A stretch of 64,000 nucleotides of DNA from Pseudomonadota bacterium (GTDB lineage Bacteria; Pseudomonadota; Alphaproteobacteria; Acetobacterales; Acetobacteraceae): the NCBI GenBank assembly GCA_018240405.1, contig JAFEFW010000622.1:1-64000 (forward strand), read 5' to 3'. Positions 1 through 9,236 of the stretch are shown here, piece after piece; within the stretch, counting starts at the first letter, position 1; each line of letters begins with the position of its first letter. The notes beneath the pieces are model-generated. The model saw nothing but the letters and a program-made list of their open reading frames with translations, made no database searches and was not told where the DNA came from. Position numbers and translations under genes: made by a program.

Positions 1-552
1 GCGCTGCATGACCTGAAGGTCAGCAATGTCCCGCCGCCCTTTGCTGCCTACCTGCCGAGCATGCTGCAAATCAGGCCGGCGCTGGCGGGCGTGCGTACCA
101 GCGCGGTACTCCGCTTCCTGCAACATGCGGTCGATGGCGCCAGTCCTGATGCGCTGCAGGCGGAGGCTCTTGCGCTGCTGACGCAGCCGGGGGCGCGCAT
201 CGGCATCGAGAGTCTGACCTACTCGGCCGGTCCGCTGCAACTGGAAGGCTCCGGACGGATGTTGCCGCCGAGCGGCGGCGTCCCCGGAGTCGAGGCGCAC
301 GTCAAGGCACGCGGCATCGACGCGACGCTCGCCATGTTACAGCGTGACCCGAGCATGCAGCAGGCGATGCCGGTGATCTTTCTGATCAAGGGCATGGCCA
401 AGTCGCAGGGCGATGCTTTGGTCTGGGACGTGGCATTCAACGACGGCGCGCTGACCGTGAACGGCGTACCCTTCGGTCAGTCGCCGCAACAACCACAAGC
501 CCAGGCGCCTGCCAAACCCGCGCAGCAGAAGAAACGGCCGGAGCAGCGGTAG
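1..552 (+). CDS. Unknown protein, C-terminal part (5' end outside window)
   Basis: The reading frame is open from base 1 and ends in TAG, so this is the C-terminal ~183 residues of a longer protein. An ATG at 61 is internal rather than a convincing start, because the frame before it (ALHDLKVSNVPPPF) reads like ordinary protein. Visible features are an alternating hydrophobic, beta-rich pattern, an ending of the kind GALTVNGVPFG, and a low-complexity Gln/Pro/Ala/Lys tail. Periplasmic DUF945/DUF2125-type proteins have a similar shape, but I cannot assign a family with confidence. Function unknown. Confidence 0.6.
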   Translation, partial: ALHDLKVSNVPPPFAAYLPSMLQIRPALAGVRTSAVLRFLQHAVDGASPDALQAEALALLTQPGARIGIESLTYSAGPLQLEGSGRMLPPSGGVPGVEAHVKARGIDATLAMLQRDPSMQQAMPVIFLIKGMAKSQGDALVWDVAFNDGALTVNGVPFGQSPQQPQAQAPAKPAQQKKRPEQR

Positions 553-946
553 GGCGAAGGCTCTGCGGCTCCAAAATGGGGCCGCTCGATTTGGCCACCG
601 CCATCATCAGGGCGGGCGATTCGGCGAGCAAACCCAGAACATGGGGCCGCCATTCCCTGCTTGCGGTTCAGAATCGCATGCGGAGGTAACGACTTTGCGG
701 CGATGGCGCAGCGGCAAAGTGCTTCCACGAACCGAAAGCAGCGTCCCTCAATGCCACGGCAATCCGTCCTTCTTGACGACAATGCGGTCCCGCGCCGGCC
801 TTTGGCGACTGCCATCTTGTTCGAAACGATCGTCCCGGCGTAGTTTTCGCAGCCGTGGGTGACCGGCTTGAGGCCGGCGGCGCTGGAAAGATCACCCGTT
901 ACCTGGCTCTACAGGCGTACTGGCAGTTCGCGACGCGGCGCCGGTA
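553..946. other. Intergenic region without a recognisable gene
   Basis: This stretch lies between two convergent genes (the truncated gene at the left edge and the malic enzyme gene). It contains only short overlapping open frames rich in Arg, Ser and Cys, typical of non-coding GC-rich DNA. I saw no RNA gene and no clear terminator. Confidence 0.5.
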
Positions 947-3244
947 CTATATTCCAGCCGGTCCCGACTGCAGGATCGCCTGATAGGCCGCGAGACACGC
1001 CAGGTCCACGATCTGGCTGGCCGAGGCGTCCAGTGGCACGATTTGCACCGGCCTCTCCATACCCAGAAGCAGTGGGCCTATTGTCGTTCCGCCGCCAAGA
1101 TGGCTTACCAGGCGCGCAGTGATATGCGCTGAATGCAGTCCCGGAACGACCAGGATGTTGGCATCCGCAGTCAGGCGGCAGAACGGATACAGGGCTCGGA
1201 TCGCGGGATCCAGCGCGACGTCGGGGCTCATTTCTCCATCGTACTCGAAATCCACGTTCCTCCGGTCCAGGATATCGATCGCGTCGCGCATCGGAATAAT
1301 CCGGTCATGCGGCGGATCGCCGAACGTGGAATGTGACAGCAGCGCAACACGCGGCTCGTGGCCCAGATGCCGTGCGGCGCGGGCCGCACCGATGGCGATG
1401 TCCGCCACCTCCTCGGCGTTGGGACGGAAATTCACCAGCGTGTCGGCCAGGAAAATGGTGCGGCCGCGCATTCCCACCAACAGCGTCAGTCCAAAGGGAA
1501 TGCTGCTCGCCGCCGGCCCAATCGCCTGGCGCACATCGTGCAGGCACACCGCAGCGGAGCGGGTGACACCCGTCACCATTGCGTCCGCGTCGCCCGTCGC
1601 CACCATGCAGGCGGCGAAGACGTTGCGGTCCTGGTTTACCATGCGCTGCACGTCACGCTGCAGATGGCCGCGGCGTTGCAGGCGCTGGTAGATGAAGTCC
1701 ACGTATTTCCGGTTGTTCCCCGACAGCCGCGCATTGTGGATCTCGATGCCCTCAATTTCTCCGAGGCCGAGACCGGCCATGGTACCACGCACGCGATCCT
1801 CGCGCCCGATCAGGATCGGTTGCCCGAAGCCGGCATTACGGAAGGCAATCGCTGCGCGGACCACCTTTTCTTCCTCGCCCTCGGCAAAGACGACGCGGCG
1901 CGGATTCTCGCGCACGCGCTCCATGGTCATCTCCAGCGCATCCGCAGTCGGATCGAGTCGGCCTGACAGGCTGCGCGCATAGCGCCGCAAATCATCGAGC
2001 GGACGTTGCGCTACGCCGGTATCCATCGCCGCCTTGGCCACCGCCGGCGGCACCCGCGCAATCAGGCGGGGGTCGAAGGCGTTGGGGATGATGTAGTCCG
2101 GTCCGAACGCCAGGCGCCGCCCAGTAGAAGCGGAATGAACCTCATCTGGAACGTCTTCGCGCGCGAGTTTGGCCAGCGCCTCGGCAGCGGCGATCTTCAT
2201 CGCGTCGTTGATCGAACGTGCCCGGACATCAAGGGCACCACGAAAGATGTAGGGAAAGCCGAGAACATTGTTGACCTGGTTCGGATAGTCACTGCGCCCG
2301 GTGGCAATGATGGCCTGCGGACTGGCCTCGCGTGCCTCCTCTGGCGTGATTTCCGGGTCCGGATTGGCCATGGCGAAGATGATTGGCTTCTCCGCCATCG
2401 AGCGCACCATGTCCTTGGTCAGCGCGCCCTTTGCCGACAGCCCAAAGAACACGTCGGAGCCGTCGATCGCCTCGGCCAGTGTACGTGCTTTGGTAACCGC
2501 GGCGTGTGCCGACTTCCACTGATTCATGCCGTCGGTCCGGCCCTGGTAGACCACGCCTTTGGTGTCACACAGAATCACATGGTCGGGCCGCATGCCCATG
2601 GCCTTCAGCAGTTCAACGCAGGCAATCGCCGCTGCGCCGGCGCCGTTCACGACAAGTCGCGTATCACGCAGGTCGCGCCCGGTCAGGTGGCAGGCGTTGA
2701 TCAGCCCTGCCGCCGCGACGATCGCCGTGCCATGCTGGTCGTCGTGGAACACCGGGATGTCCATCAATTCCCGCAGGCGCTGCTCGATGACGAAGCATTC
2801 CGGCGCCTTGATGTCTTCGAGGTTGATCCCACCGAAGCCGGGCCCTAGGAAGCGCACGGCGTTGACGAACTCATCGACGTCCTCGGTGCCGACTTCGAGA
2901 TCGATACCATCGACGTCGGCGAAGCGCTTGAACAGCGCGACCTTGCCCTCCATCACCGGCTTCGAGGCGAGGGCTCCGAGGTTACCAAGGCCAAGCACGG
3001 CGGTGCCGTTGGAGATCACGGCCACCATGTTGCCCTTGGTGGTGTAGTCGTAGGCGAGCGCCGGGTTGCGGGCGATATGCAGGCAGGGTTCGGCGACACC
3101 GGGCGAGTAGGCCAGCGAGAGGTCGCGGGCGGTCGTGATCGGCTTGCTGATGCGCGTTTCCAGCTTGCCGGGCCGGCCGGCAGCGTGCAGAGCGAGCGCC
3201 TCTTCCGCCGAAATCCGAGCCGTACGCGTGTCCCCGTCTGCCAT
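947..3244 (-). CDS. maeB: NADP-dependent malic enzyme with phosphotransacetylase-like domain
   Basis: Oxidatively decarboxylates malate to pyruvate, giving NADPH, in the cytosol. At 765 aa it has the usual length of the large bacterial MaeB class. The N-terminal malic domain shows YSPGVAEPC near residue 50, the catalytic-lysine stretch KPVMEGKVALF, and the metal-binding EDIKAPECF and FHDDQHGTA. The NAD(P)-binding domain has VVNGAGAAAIAC near residue 200. From about residue 430 to the end the protein resembles phosphotransacetylase, a domain that is regulatory rather than catalytic in this class. The start is supported by GGGGGG about 6 nt before ATG. It is monocistronic, with 375 bp to the next gene on this strand. 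Confidence 0.95.
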   Translation of the reverse strand: MADGDTRTARISAEEALALHAAGRPGKLETRISKPITTARDLSLAYSPGVAEPCLHIARNPALAYDYTTKGNMVAVISNGTAVLGLGNLGALASKPVMEGKVALFKRFADVDGIDLEVGTEDVDEFVNAVRFLGPGFGGINLEDIKAPECFVIEQRLRELMDIPVFHDDQHGTAIVAAAGLINACHLTGRDLRDTRLVVNGAGAAAIACVELLKAMGMRPDHVILCDTKGVVYQGRTDGMNQWKSAHAAVTKARTLAEAIDGSDVFFGLSAKGALTKDMVRSMAEKPIIFAMANPDPEITPEEAREASPQAIIATGRSDYPNQVNNVLGFPYIFRGALDVRARSINDAMKIAAAEALAKLAREDVPDEVHSASTGRRLAFGPDYIIPNAFDPRLIARVPPAVAKAAMDTGVAQRPLDDLRRYARSLSGRLDPTADALEMTMERVRENPRRVVFAEGEEEKVVRAAIAFRNAGFGQPILIGREDRVRGTMAGLGLGEIEGIEIHNARLSGNNRKYVDFIYQRLQRRGHLQRDVQRMVNQDRNVFAACMVATGDADAMVTGVTRSAAVCLHDVRQAIGPAASSIPFGLTLLVGMRGRTIFLADTLVNFRPNAEEVADIAIGAARAARHLGHEPRVALLSHSTFGDPPHDRIIPMRDAIDILDRRNVDFEYDGEMSPDVALDPAIRALYPFCRLTADANILVVPGLHSAHITARLVSHLGGGTTIGPLLLGMERPVQIVPLDASASQIVDLACLAAYQAILQSGPAGI

Positions 3245-3466
3245 GACGATCCCCCCGATGTGGTGGTTAGGACCGTCTTGCTTACGCCGTATGGGCGAAC
3301 GGCGGTAGGCACAAAATCAACGGGCTGCGCGTAACGTGTTGTATCCGCAGCGTCGCCGTGGCCTTGACGCGGTCATTTTCGCGGCCCGGCACGCCCCTGC
3401 CGCGCCCACACACTACGCAAGCAATCGCGCTAGCGGCGCATCCTCTTGCACCCTGACCAGACGTCA

Positions 3467-3490
3467 GGACGGGACGCAGGCGTCCCGTCC
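3467..3490. repeat. Perfect 11-bp inverted repeat (strong hairpin)
   Basis: GGACGGGACGC (3467-3477) is followed by two bases and its exact reverse complement (3480-3490). It lies in the ~375-bp gap between the malic enzyme start and the ETF-QO stop, about 130 bp past the latter. No T-run follows on either strand. It could be a Rho-independent-like terminator or a dispersed palindromic element. Apart from this hairpin and the one at 3574-3596 I see nothing in the gap 3245-3619. Confidence 0.5.
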
Positions 3491-3573
3491 TCCAACCCCG
3501 CTAGTCCCCTGCCAAGCTATTCGCAATCGCATGCGGCCGGTCGGCTCCAGCCCTCGGAACCTGCTCAGGTCCC

Positions 3574-3596
3574 GCTTCGGCAGGGCTTGCCGAAGC
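3574..3596 (-). terminator. Candidate terminator hairpin after ETF-QO
   Basis: GCTTCGGCA (3574-3582), a 5-nt loop and TGCCGAAGC (3588-3596) form a perfect 9-bp stem 23 nt beyond the stop codon of the ETF-QO gene. There is no obvious U-tract, so termination is inferred from position and stem strength. Confidence 0.45.
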
Positions 3597-3619
3597 AGGC
3601 GACACGCACAGCGCTTCCG

Positions 3620-5257
3620 CTACATCCCACCGGGATAGTTCGGCCCGCCGCCACCTTCCGGCGTGACCCAGTTGATGTTCTGGGTTGGGTCCTTGATGTC
3701 GCAGGTCTTGCAGTGCACGCAGTTTTGCGCGTTGATCTGCAACTTCGGGTTGCCTTCCTCCGCGCCCACAATCTCATACACTCCAGCCGGACAATAGCGT
3801 TGCTCCGGACTGCGGTACCGGTTCCAGTTGACGTCAATCGCCTTGGATGGGTCCTTCAACGTCAGGTGTACCGGCTGGTTTTCCTCGTGATTGGTGTTGC
3901 TGATGAACACCGACGACAGACGGTCGAAGGTCAGCACGCCATCCGGCCGTGGGTACTTGATCGGCTGCGCCTTGTCGGCCGGAATCAGCGTCTCATGGTC
4001 ACCATGGTCATAGTGCAGCGTCCAGGGTGCCTTGCCGCGGAAAATGTAGGTGTCGATACCGCTATACGCCAATCCGCCCCAGCGGCCCCACTTCTGGAAC
4101 GCCGGACGGATGTTGCGCACGCTCTGCAGTTCCTCCCACAGCCAGCTGCTCTTTACCCGGTCGGTATAGCTGGTGACCTCGGCGGGGCCATCATGTGCCA
4201 GCGCGTCGGCAATGGCCTCGGCGGCCAGAATGCCGGACTTCATCGAGGTATGGGTACCCTTCACCTTCGGCACGTTGAGGAATCCGGCGGCATCGCCGAC
4301 CAATACCCCGCCGGGGAAGGTCAGCTTCGGCAGCGCCTGGACGCCGCCTTCGACGAGCGCGCGCGCGCCATAGGAAATCCGACGCCCGCCCTCGAAATAC
4401 TTGCGCATCGTCGGATGCGTCTTGAACCGCTGCATCTCATCGAACGGCGAGAGGTACGGGTTCTTATAGTCCAGGCCGACGACAAAGCCGTACGCCAGCA
4501 GATTGTCGCTGAGGTGATACAGAAACGATCCGCCATAGGTGGAGCTGTCCAGCGGCCAGCCCAGCGCGTGCTCGATCAGCCCCGCCTTGTGGTTCTCCTT
4601 AGGGATCTCCCACAGCTCCTTGATGCCGATTCCAAACGTTTGCGGATCGCAGTCCGCGCGCAGGTTGAAGCGCGCCATCAGCTGCTTCGATAGCGAACCG
4701 CGGCATCCTTCGGCGAAGATCGTGTATTTTGCGCGCAGTTCCATGCCGCGCTGGTAGTTGCCGGTCGGCTCACCGTCCTTGGCGACGCCCATGTCGCCGG
4801 TGGCAATGCCGACAATGCGGCCATCCTCTTCCAGGAATTCCGCCGCCGCGAAGCCCGGGTAGATTTCCACGCCGGCGGCCTCGGCCTGTTGGCCAAGCCA
4901 CCGAACGACATTGCCAAGCGAGACGATGTAGTTGCCGTGGTTGTGCATCTGCGGCGGCGTCGGCATCCGGATCGCCTGCGTCTCCGTCAGGAACAGGAAC
5001 CGGTCTTCCCGCGCCGGCGTTTCCAGCGGCGCACCCTTCTCCTTCCAATCCGGAATCAGCTCATTCAGGGAACGCGGCTCCAGCACCGCGCCGGACAGGA
5101 TGTGGGCGCCCACCTCACTGGCTTTCTCCACCAGGCACACGCTCAGATCGGGCGAGATCTGTTTCAGCCGGATCGCCGCCGACAGCCCTGCGGGGCCCCC
5201 GCCGACAACAACCACGTCGAATTCCATTGCCTCACGCGGGGGCAGTTCCTCCGCCAT
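3620..5257 (-). CDS. Electron transfer flavoprotein-ubiquinone oxidoreductase
   Basis: Passes electrons from reduced ETF, which is charged by acyl-CoA dehydrogenases, into the ubiquinone pool at the membrane. The 545-aa protein begins with an FAD Rossmann motif (VVVGGGPAG, residues ~16-24). It ends with a 4Fe-4S module: a Cys in RYCPAGVYE followed by CVHCKTC and IKDPTQNI, as in the family. The start at 5257 is chosen because TAAGGAG lies 6 nt upstream. The frame stays open 35 codons further, but that extension has no homology-like content. etfAB are not adjacent. The acyl-CoA dehydrogenases elsewhere in the window are plausible upstream electron donors. Confidence 0.95.
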   Translation of the reverse strand: MAEELPPREAMEFDVVVVGGGPAGLSAAIRLKQISPDLSVCLVEKASEVGAHILSGAVLEPRSLNELIPDWKEKGAPLETPAREDRFLFLTETQAIRMPTPPQMHNHGNYIVSLGNVVRWLGQQAEAAGVEIYPGFAAAEFLEEDGRIVGIATGDMGVAKDGEPTGNYQRGMELRAKYTIFAEGCRGSLSKQLMARFNLRADCDPQTFGIGIKELWEIPKENHKAGLIEHALGWPLDSSTYGGSFLYHLSDNLLAYGFVVGLDYKNPYLSPFDEMQRFKTHPTMRKYFEGGRRISYGARALVEGGVQALPKLTFPGGVLVGDAAGFLNVPKVKGTHTSMKSGILAAEAIADALAHDGPAEVTSYTDRVKSSWLWEELQSVRNIRPAFQKWGRWGGLAYSGIDTYIFRGKAPWTLHYDHGDHETLIPADKAQPIKYPRPDGVLTFDRLSSVFISNTNHEENQPVHLTLKDPSKAIDVNWNRYRSPEQRYCPAGVYEIVGAEEGNPKLQINAQNCVHCKTCDIKDPTQNINWVTPEGGGGPNYPGGM

Positions 5258-5386
5258 TTCCAACTCCTTAGTTATCGCTTGCGCGTGCCTGTCGGCTCTG
5301 ACGTATCTGCGCCAGATTGTGCGGCGGGGCAAACCCGGTTCCGCATGCCAGGGATGATGCAAGTGGATGTAGGCGCATTGCAGCGC

Positions 5387-6118
5387 ATGTCAGCCGGTGG
5401 AAACGATTCAGCGCTGCTGATCGTGGCACATGGCTCAACACGGTACGCCGAGGCAGCTCGCCCGGCAGCAGCCCATGTGGCTCGGCTGAAGGCCGCTGAT
5501 CCCGGGCGGCGCGTGGCATTGGGGCTACTGGCGGGTGCCCCACCCGTGGCCGAGGCGCTGGCGGCGCTCGACGCAGCACGCATCGCCGTCGTGCCGTTTT
5601 TCATGGAAGACGGCTATTTCACCCGGGTTGCCATACCGCGGGCGCTGGGCGGCGATCCGCGCGTCCGGTTGTGTCGGCCGGTCGGCCTGAACCAGCGCAT
5701 GGCGGCGCTGATCACCTGCCACGCCCGGCTGGGCTGCGCCGAACGCGGCCTTGACCCGGCAGCGACGACGGTGGTGCTGGTCGGGCACGGATCGGCGCGT
5801 GCGCCGGGACAAGCGGCAGCCCTCCGCCGCCATACCGCCACGGTAGCGGCAAGCGGGGCCTTTGCCTGTGTGTGCGAGGCACACCTGGAGGAGCCCCCGC
5901 GACTCCCCGAGACGCTGGCCGCGCTGCGCGGTTCTGCCGTCGCGGTGGTGGGCTTTTTCGCCGGCGAAGGCGGACACGTCCGTGACGACGTCCCGGCCGC
6001 GCTGGCGGCAGAGCAGGCAGCGCGGAGAAATGCATACCCCCCAGTTCACAATTTCGGATCAGTAGCGGACAATCCGGCAGTGACGCAGATCATTCTCGAG
6101 CAGGCGGCAACCGCCTGA
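5387..6118 (+). CDS. CbiX/SirB-like chelatase protein with two chelatase-type domains
   Basis: About 243 aa. The first half has [10 protein letters not shown] and the second half [10 protein letters not shown], so the His-Gly-Ser signature of CbiX/SirB chelatases occurs twice and suggests a tandem-domain form. This family inserts Co or Fe into sirohydrochlorin-type tetrapyrroles, but no other cobalamin or siroheme gene is nearby, so the metal and substrate are unknown. In-frame ATGs at 5345, 5354, 5357 and 5387 are all possible starts. I chose the last because the domain begins directly after it, and none has a strong ribosome site. It diverges from the ETF-QO gene. Confidence 0.75.
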   Translation: MSAGGNDSALLIVAHGSTRYAEAARPAAAHVARLKAADPGRRVALGLLAGAPPVAEALAALDAARIAVVPFFMEDGYFTRVAIPRALGGDPRVRLCRPVGLNQRMAALITCHARLGCAERGLDPAATTVVLVGHGSARAPGQAAALRRHTATVAASGAFACVCEAHLEEPPRLPETLAALRGSAVAVVGFFAGEGGHVRDDVPAALAAEQAARRNAYPPVHNFGSVADNPAVTQIILEQAATA

Positions 6119-6136
6119 CAGCGGGGGACAACAACA

Positions 6137-7294
6137 ATGTTTGCGTATATCGGCGGCTACACGACGCCCGACCGGGACGGGCGGGGCAACGGCATCAACG
6201 TTTACGACGTGGCCTCGAACGGCCGGTGGACCCGCATCCAGACCGTCGGCGGACTGGAGAACCCGTCGCTGTTCACGCTGAACAAGGCACAGACGCGGCT
6301 CTACAGCGTGCATGGTGGGCGCAGCTTGGTCAGCGCCTTCAGCATCGACCCGAAGTCCGGCCATCTGACAATGCTGAACCAGGTCGACCCCGGCGGCGGC
6401 AACCCGGTGGACTCCGCACTCGATCCAACGGAGCGGTTCCTGGTCGTCGCCAACTACGGCACCGGCACGGTGGCCGTTCTGCCGCTCGGCGAGAACGGCG
6501 AACTGAACCCGCCGTCTCAGCTTGTCACACTGCAGGGCAGACCGGGTCCAAACCCGAAGGAACAGGCAGCCTCACATCCGCATGGCGTGATCTTCGATCC
6601 GTCGGGCCAGTTCGTCATCGTGCCGGACAAAGGCTTCGACAAGACGTTTATTTTCCGTTTCGAAGACGGCAGGCTGACGCCGACCGCCCAGGCAGCCGTC
6701 GGCGCCCGCCCCGGCGCGGCGCCGCGGCACGCGACCTTTCACCCGACGAAGCCAGTGCTGTACGTCAACAACGAGCTGAACTCGACCGTCAGCGTCTATG
6801 ACTGGAACGCCGAAACCGGCGAGGCAACCGAGAAGCAGATCGTCGGCACCCTGCCACCTGCCTACACCGGCCACAACACAACAGCCGAGATTGCCGCGTC
6901 ACCGGACGGAAGGGTCCTGTATGTGTCCAACCGCGGCCAGGACAGTATCGCGTTCTTCGACATCCACTCGCAGAATGGCACTTTGGGCTACTCCGCCTAC
7001 ACTTCCACCGGCGGCGTTCGCCCCCGCTTCTTCGCGCTTGGGCCCGGCTACAAGCATGCCTATGTCGCCAACCAGGACAGTGACACGGTGGTTGTCATGG
7101 ACATTGAGCCGAAGCATGGGCGGTTCATCCACACCGGGGTTCGCGTCAACGTCGGCAGTCCGTCGGCGATCAGTTTCGTTGGCACGAACTATCCGGAACG
7201 GCCACAGCGGCCCGCCGTTACCCGCAGGGAGCAGAGCGAGGAAAAGCGGGGATGGCTCAAGTCGTTTGTATCACTGGCGCGGGGGCGGGGGTAG
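6137..7294 (+). CDS. Lactonase-family beta-propeller protein (6-phosphogluconolactonase-like)
   Basis: A 385-aa protein made of repeated ~45-residue blades. Examples are NPSLFTLNKAQTRLYSV, SALDPTERFLVVANYGTG, HPHGVIFDPSGQFV and LYVSNRGQDSIAFF, typical of the seven-bladed lactonase family (YbhE/Pgl). Known members hydrolyse 6-phosphogluconolactone or other lactones, and the substrate here is unproven. There is no signal peptide, so it is probably cytosolic. The gene starts 18 bp after the CbiX-like gene, and its last 43 bp overlap the next gene, which suggests one transcript. Confidence 0.85.
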   Translation: MFAYIGGYTTPDRDGRGNGINVYDVASNGRWTRIQTVGGLENPSLFTLNKAQTRLYSVHGGRSLVSAFSIDPKSGHLTMLNQVDPGGGNPVDSALDPTERFLVVANYGTGTVAVLPLGENGELNPPSQLVTLQGRPGPNPKEQAASHPHGVIFDPSGQFVIVPDKGFDKTFIFRFEDGRLTPTAQAAVGARPGAAPRHATFHPTKPVLYVNNELNSTVSVYDWNAETGEATEKQIVGTLPPAYTGHNTTAEIAASPDGRVLYVSNRGQDSIAFFDIHSQNGTLGYSAYTSTGGVRPRFFALGPGYKHAYVANQDSDTVVVMDIEPKHGRFIHTGVRVNVGSPSAISFVGTNYPERPQRPAVTRREQSEEKRGWLKSFVSLARGRG

Positions 7295-8244
7295 GTCGCG
7301 CGACCGTCGCCGAGTTCGCACGCAATGGCTGGGACGTTGCATTGCTGTCGCGCGACCCGGGTCGGCTGGAAGAGGCGGCCGCCGAGGTACGCCGGCACGG
7401 TGGCCGAGCCCTGCCAATTCCCACCGACGTCGCGGACGCGGAAGCTGTATTCGCCGCCGCTGATCGGATCGAGGCGGAGTTAGGCCCGATCGACGTCTGG
7501 ATCAATGTGGCGATGGCTACGGTGTTCGCTCCGGTCGACAAGCTGACCCCGGAGGAGGTCGCGCGCGGCACGGCGGTAACCTACTTGGGCCAGGTGCACG
7601 GTATGATGGCGGCGCTGAGGCACATGCGGCCGCGCAATCGTGGCACCATCGTCAATGTCGGCTCTGCCCTCGCCTACCGATCGGTACCGCTGCAATCAAT
7701 CTATTGCGGCGCCAAGTTCGCCGTGCGCGGGTTCACCGATTCGCTGCGGTCGGAGCTGCTGCATGACCGGATCAACGTGAACCTGTGCATGGTGCACCTG
7801 CCGGCGATGAACACGCCGCAGTTCGATTGGGCACTGAACAAGATGGGCCACAAGGCGCAGCCGGTGCCGCCGGTGTTTCAGCCGGAGGTGGCGGCGCGCG
7901 AGATCCATTGGGCGGCGTTGCATCCACGACGGCAGACCTGGGTCGGCTGGCCAACGGTGAAGGCGATCGTCGCCGGGCGGCTGATGCCGGGCCTGGTGGA
8001 CCGCTACCTGGCCAGCGCCGGCTACAGCGGGCAACTGACCAGCGAAACAGTACCGACGACCCAAAGCGGCAATCTGTTCCAGCCGGTGCCGGGGCACTTT
8101 GGCGCGCATGGACGGTTCGACTCGGTGGCGCGGCCGCGCAGCTGGGAAGTGTTCACCAGCCACCACCGCACCGCGCTTTGGGCAACTCTGGGCATCGCAG
8201 CGCTGTTTGGCCTGCATCAACTGGCGAAACGGTTGGATATCTGA
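7252..8244 (+). CDS. SDR-family oxidoreductase with a hydrophobic C-terminal segment
   Basis: A 330-aa NAD(P)-dependent short-chain dehydrogenase. The cofactor motif TGAGAGVGRA is at residues ~8-17, NV/NVGSALAY marks the active-site strand and serine, and YCGAK is the catalytic YxxxK. The protein is longer than a classical ~250-aa SDR. The extra C-terminus ends in a hydrophobic run (ALWATLGIAALFGLHQLA) that could associate with the membrane. A GAGGAAA ribosome site precedes ATG 7252, so the 43-nt overlap with the lactonase gene seems real and suggests translational coupling. Substrate unknown. Confidence 0.9.
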   Translation: MAQVVCITGAGAGVGRATVAEFARNGWDVALLSRDPGRLEEAAAEVRRHGGRALPIPTDVADAEAVFAAADRIEAELGPIDVWINVAMATVFAPVDKLTPEEVARGTAVTYLGQVHGMMAALRHMRPRNRGTIVNVGSALAYRSVPLQSIYCGAKFAVRGFTDSLRSELLHDRINVNLCMVHLPAMNTPQFDWALNKMGHKAQPVPPVFQPEVAAREIHWAALHPRRQTWVGWPTVKAIVAGRLMPGLVDRYLASAGYSGQLTSETVPTTQSGNLFQPVPGHFGAHGRFDSVARPRSWEVFTSHHRTALWATLGIAALFGLHQLAKRLDI

Positions 8245-8340
8245 CCGGTTTCGGCCTCCGAAGGCGGCTCTCGGGCTTGAAAACAATAGGTTGTCGCGCC
8301 GATACTGCTGTCACGCGTGCAAGATTCGAGGGACGACGTC

Positions 8341-9222
8341 ATGGCTAGAGCCGTAACCGCACCGGGCAAGAAAAAGGCGCCCGCGTCCGCCGCACCGGTC
8401 AGGAAGAAGGCGGCCGCAGCCATCAGCAAGAAAGCCGCTCCGATGAAGGGAGCAGCGAAAGCGCCGGCGAAGAAGACGACAGCCAAGATGGCGCCCCCGC
8501 CAAAGAAGGCCGCTGGCAAGAAGAGCGCCGCACCGATGAAGGCGGCTGCGAAGAAAGCCGCCCCGCCGAAGAAGATGGCGGCACCGCCGTCGAGGAAGGC
8601 GATTGCCCCGAAGAAGGCAGCCACGGCTCCGAAGAAGGCGGCACCTAAAAAGGCGGCACCATCTCGGGCGGCGCCGGCCAAGACCATGGCGGTGCAGAAG
8701 GCCGCAGCACGCCGCATCCCCGCAAAGGTGCCCCCGCCGGCTACGCGCCGCCTGCGTGCCGCGGCTGTTCCCGTCAAGCGGCCCCGCCCCGCCGCCGCGC
8801 CACGTCCCGCAGTGGCCGCGCCGGCCCCCGCCCCTGTTCGCCCGCCGCAAAGTTTCACCGTCAGCCACCTGAACGAAGCCGACTTCAAAATGGACGGGCT
8901 GCGACCCTACGCGCTGTATCGCGACCTGGGGATCGCCGCGGCCACGTCAGGCCTGGCGCAGGCCCATGTCATTCGCTTCATCCCACCGACGACGGATGAG
9001 GTGCGCAAGCGGCATACGCACACCGTCGACCTGCAACTCGTGTACGTATTGAAGGGGTGGATAAAGAACGAGTTCGAGGGGCACGGCGAGCAGATGATGT
9101 CGGCGGGAAGCTGCTGGATCCAGCCGAGTGGGATCGCGCATACCGTGCTGGAATATTCGCCGGACTGCGAAGTGCTGGAGATCATCCTGCCGGCGGACTT
9201 TGCGACCGAGGAGGTCGCCTAG
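8341..9222 (+). CDS. Histone H1-like Lys/Ala/Pro-rich tail fused to a cupin domain
   Basis: About 293 aa in two very different halves. Residues 1 to ~160 are low-complexity KKAAP/KKAAA repeats without aromatic residues, very basic and probably disordered, like the tails of AlgP, PhaF and histone H1-like proteins. Residues ~165-293 form a single cupin: KRHTHTVDLQLVYVLKGW, then PSGIAHTVLEYSPDCEVLEI, with histidines at metal-binding positions. The start at 8341 has GAGGGA at a good distance, and an upstream in-frame start at 8317 is less likely. The tail may hold the cupin on DNA, RNA, polyphosphate or a storage granule (inference). The YkgJ-like gene follows after 14 bp. Confidence 0.85.
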   Translation: MARAVTAPGKKKAPASAAPVRKKAAAAISKKAAPMKGAAKAPAKKTTAKMAPPPKKAAGKKSAAPMKAAAKKAAPPKKMAAPPSRKAIAPKKAATAPKKAAPKKAAPSRAAPAKTMAVQKAAARRIPAKVPPPATRRLRAAAVPVKRPRPAAAPRPAVAAPAPAPVRPPQSFTVSHLNEADFKMDGLRPYALYRDLGIAAATSGLAQAHVIRFIPPTTDEVRKRHTHTVDLQLVYVLKGWIKNEFEGHGEQMMSAGSCWIQPSGIAHTVLEYSPDCEVLEIILPADFATEEVA

Positions 9223-9236
9223 GCCGCTGCGCCGGG

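Noticed and set aside
4889-5386. N-terminal extension of the CbiX-like gene
   Set aside because: This part is antisense to the ETF-QO coding sequence and carries no chelatase features; the domain starts after 5387.
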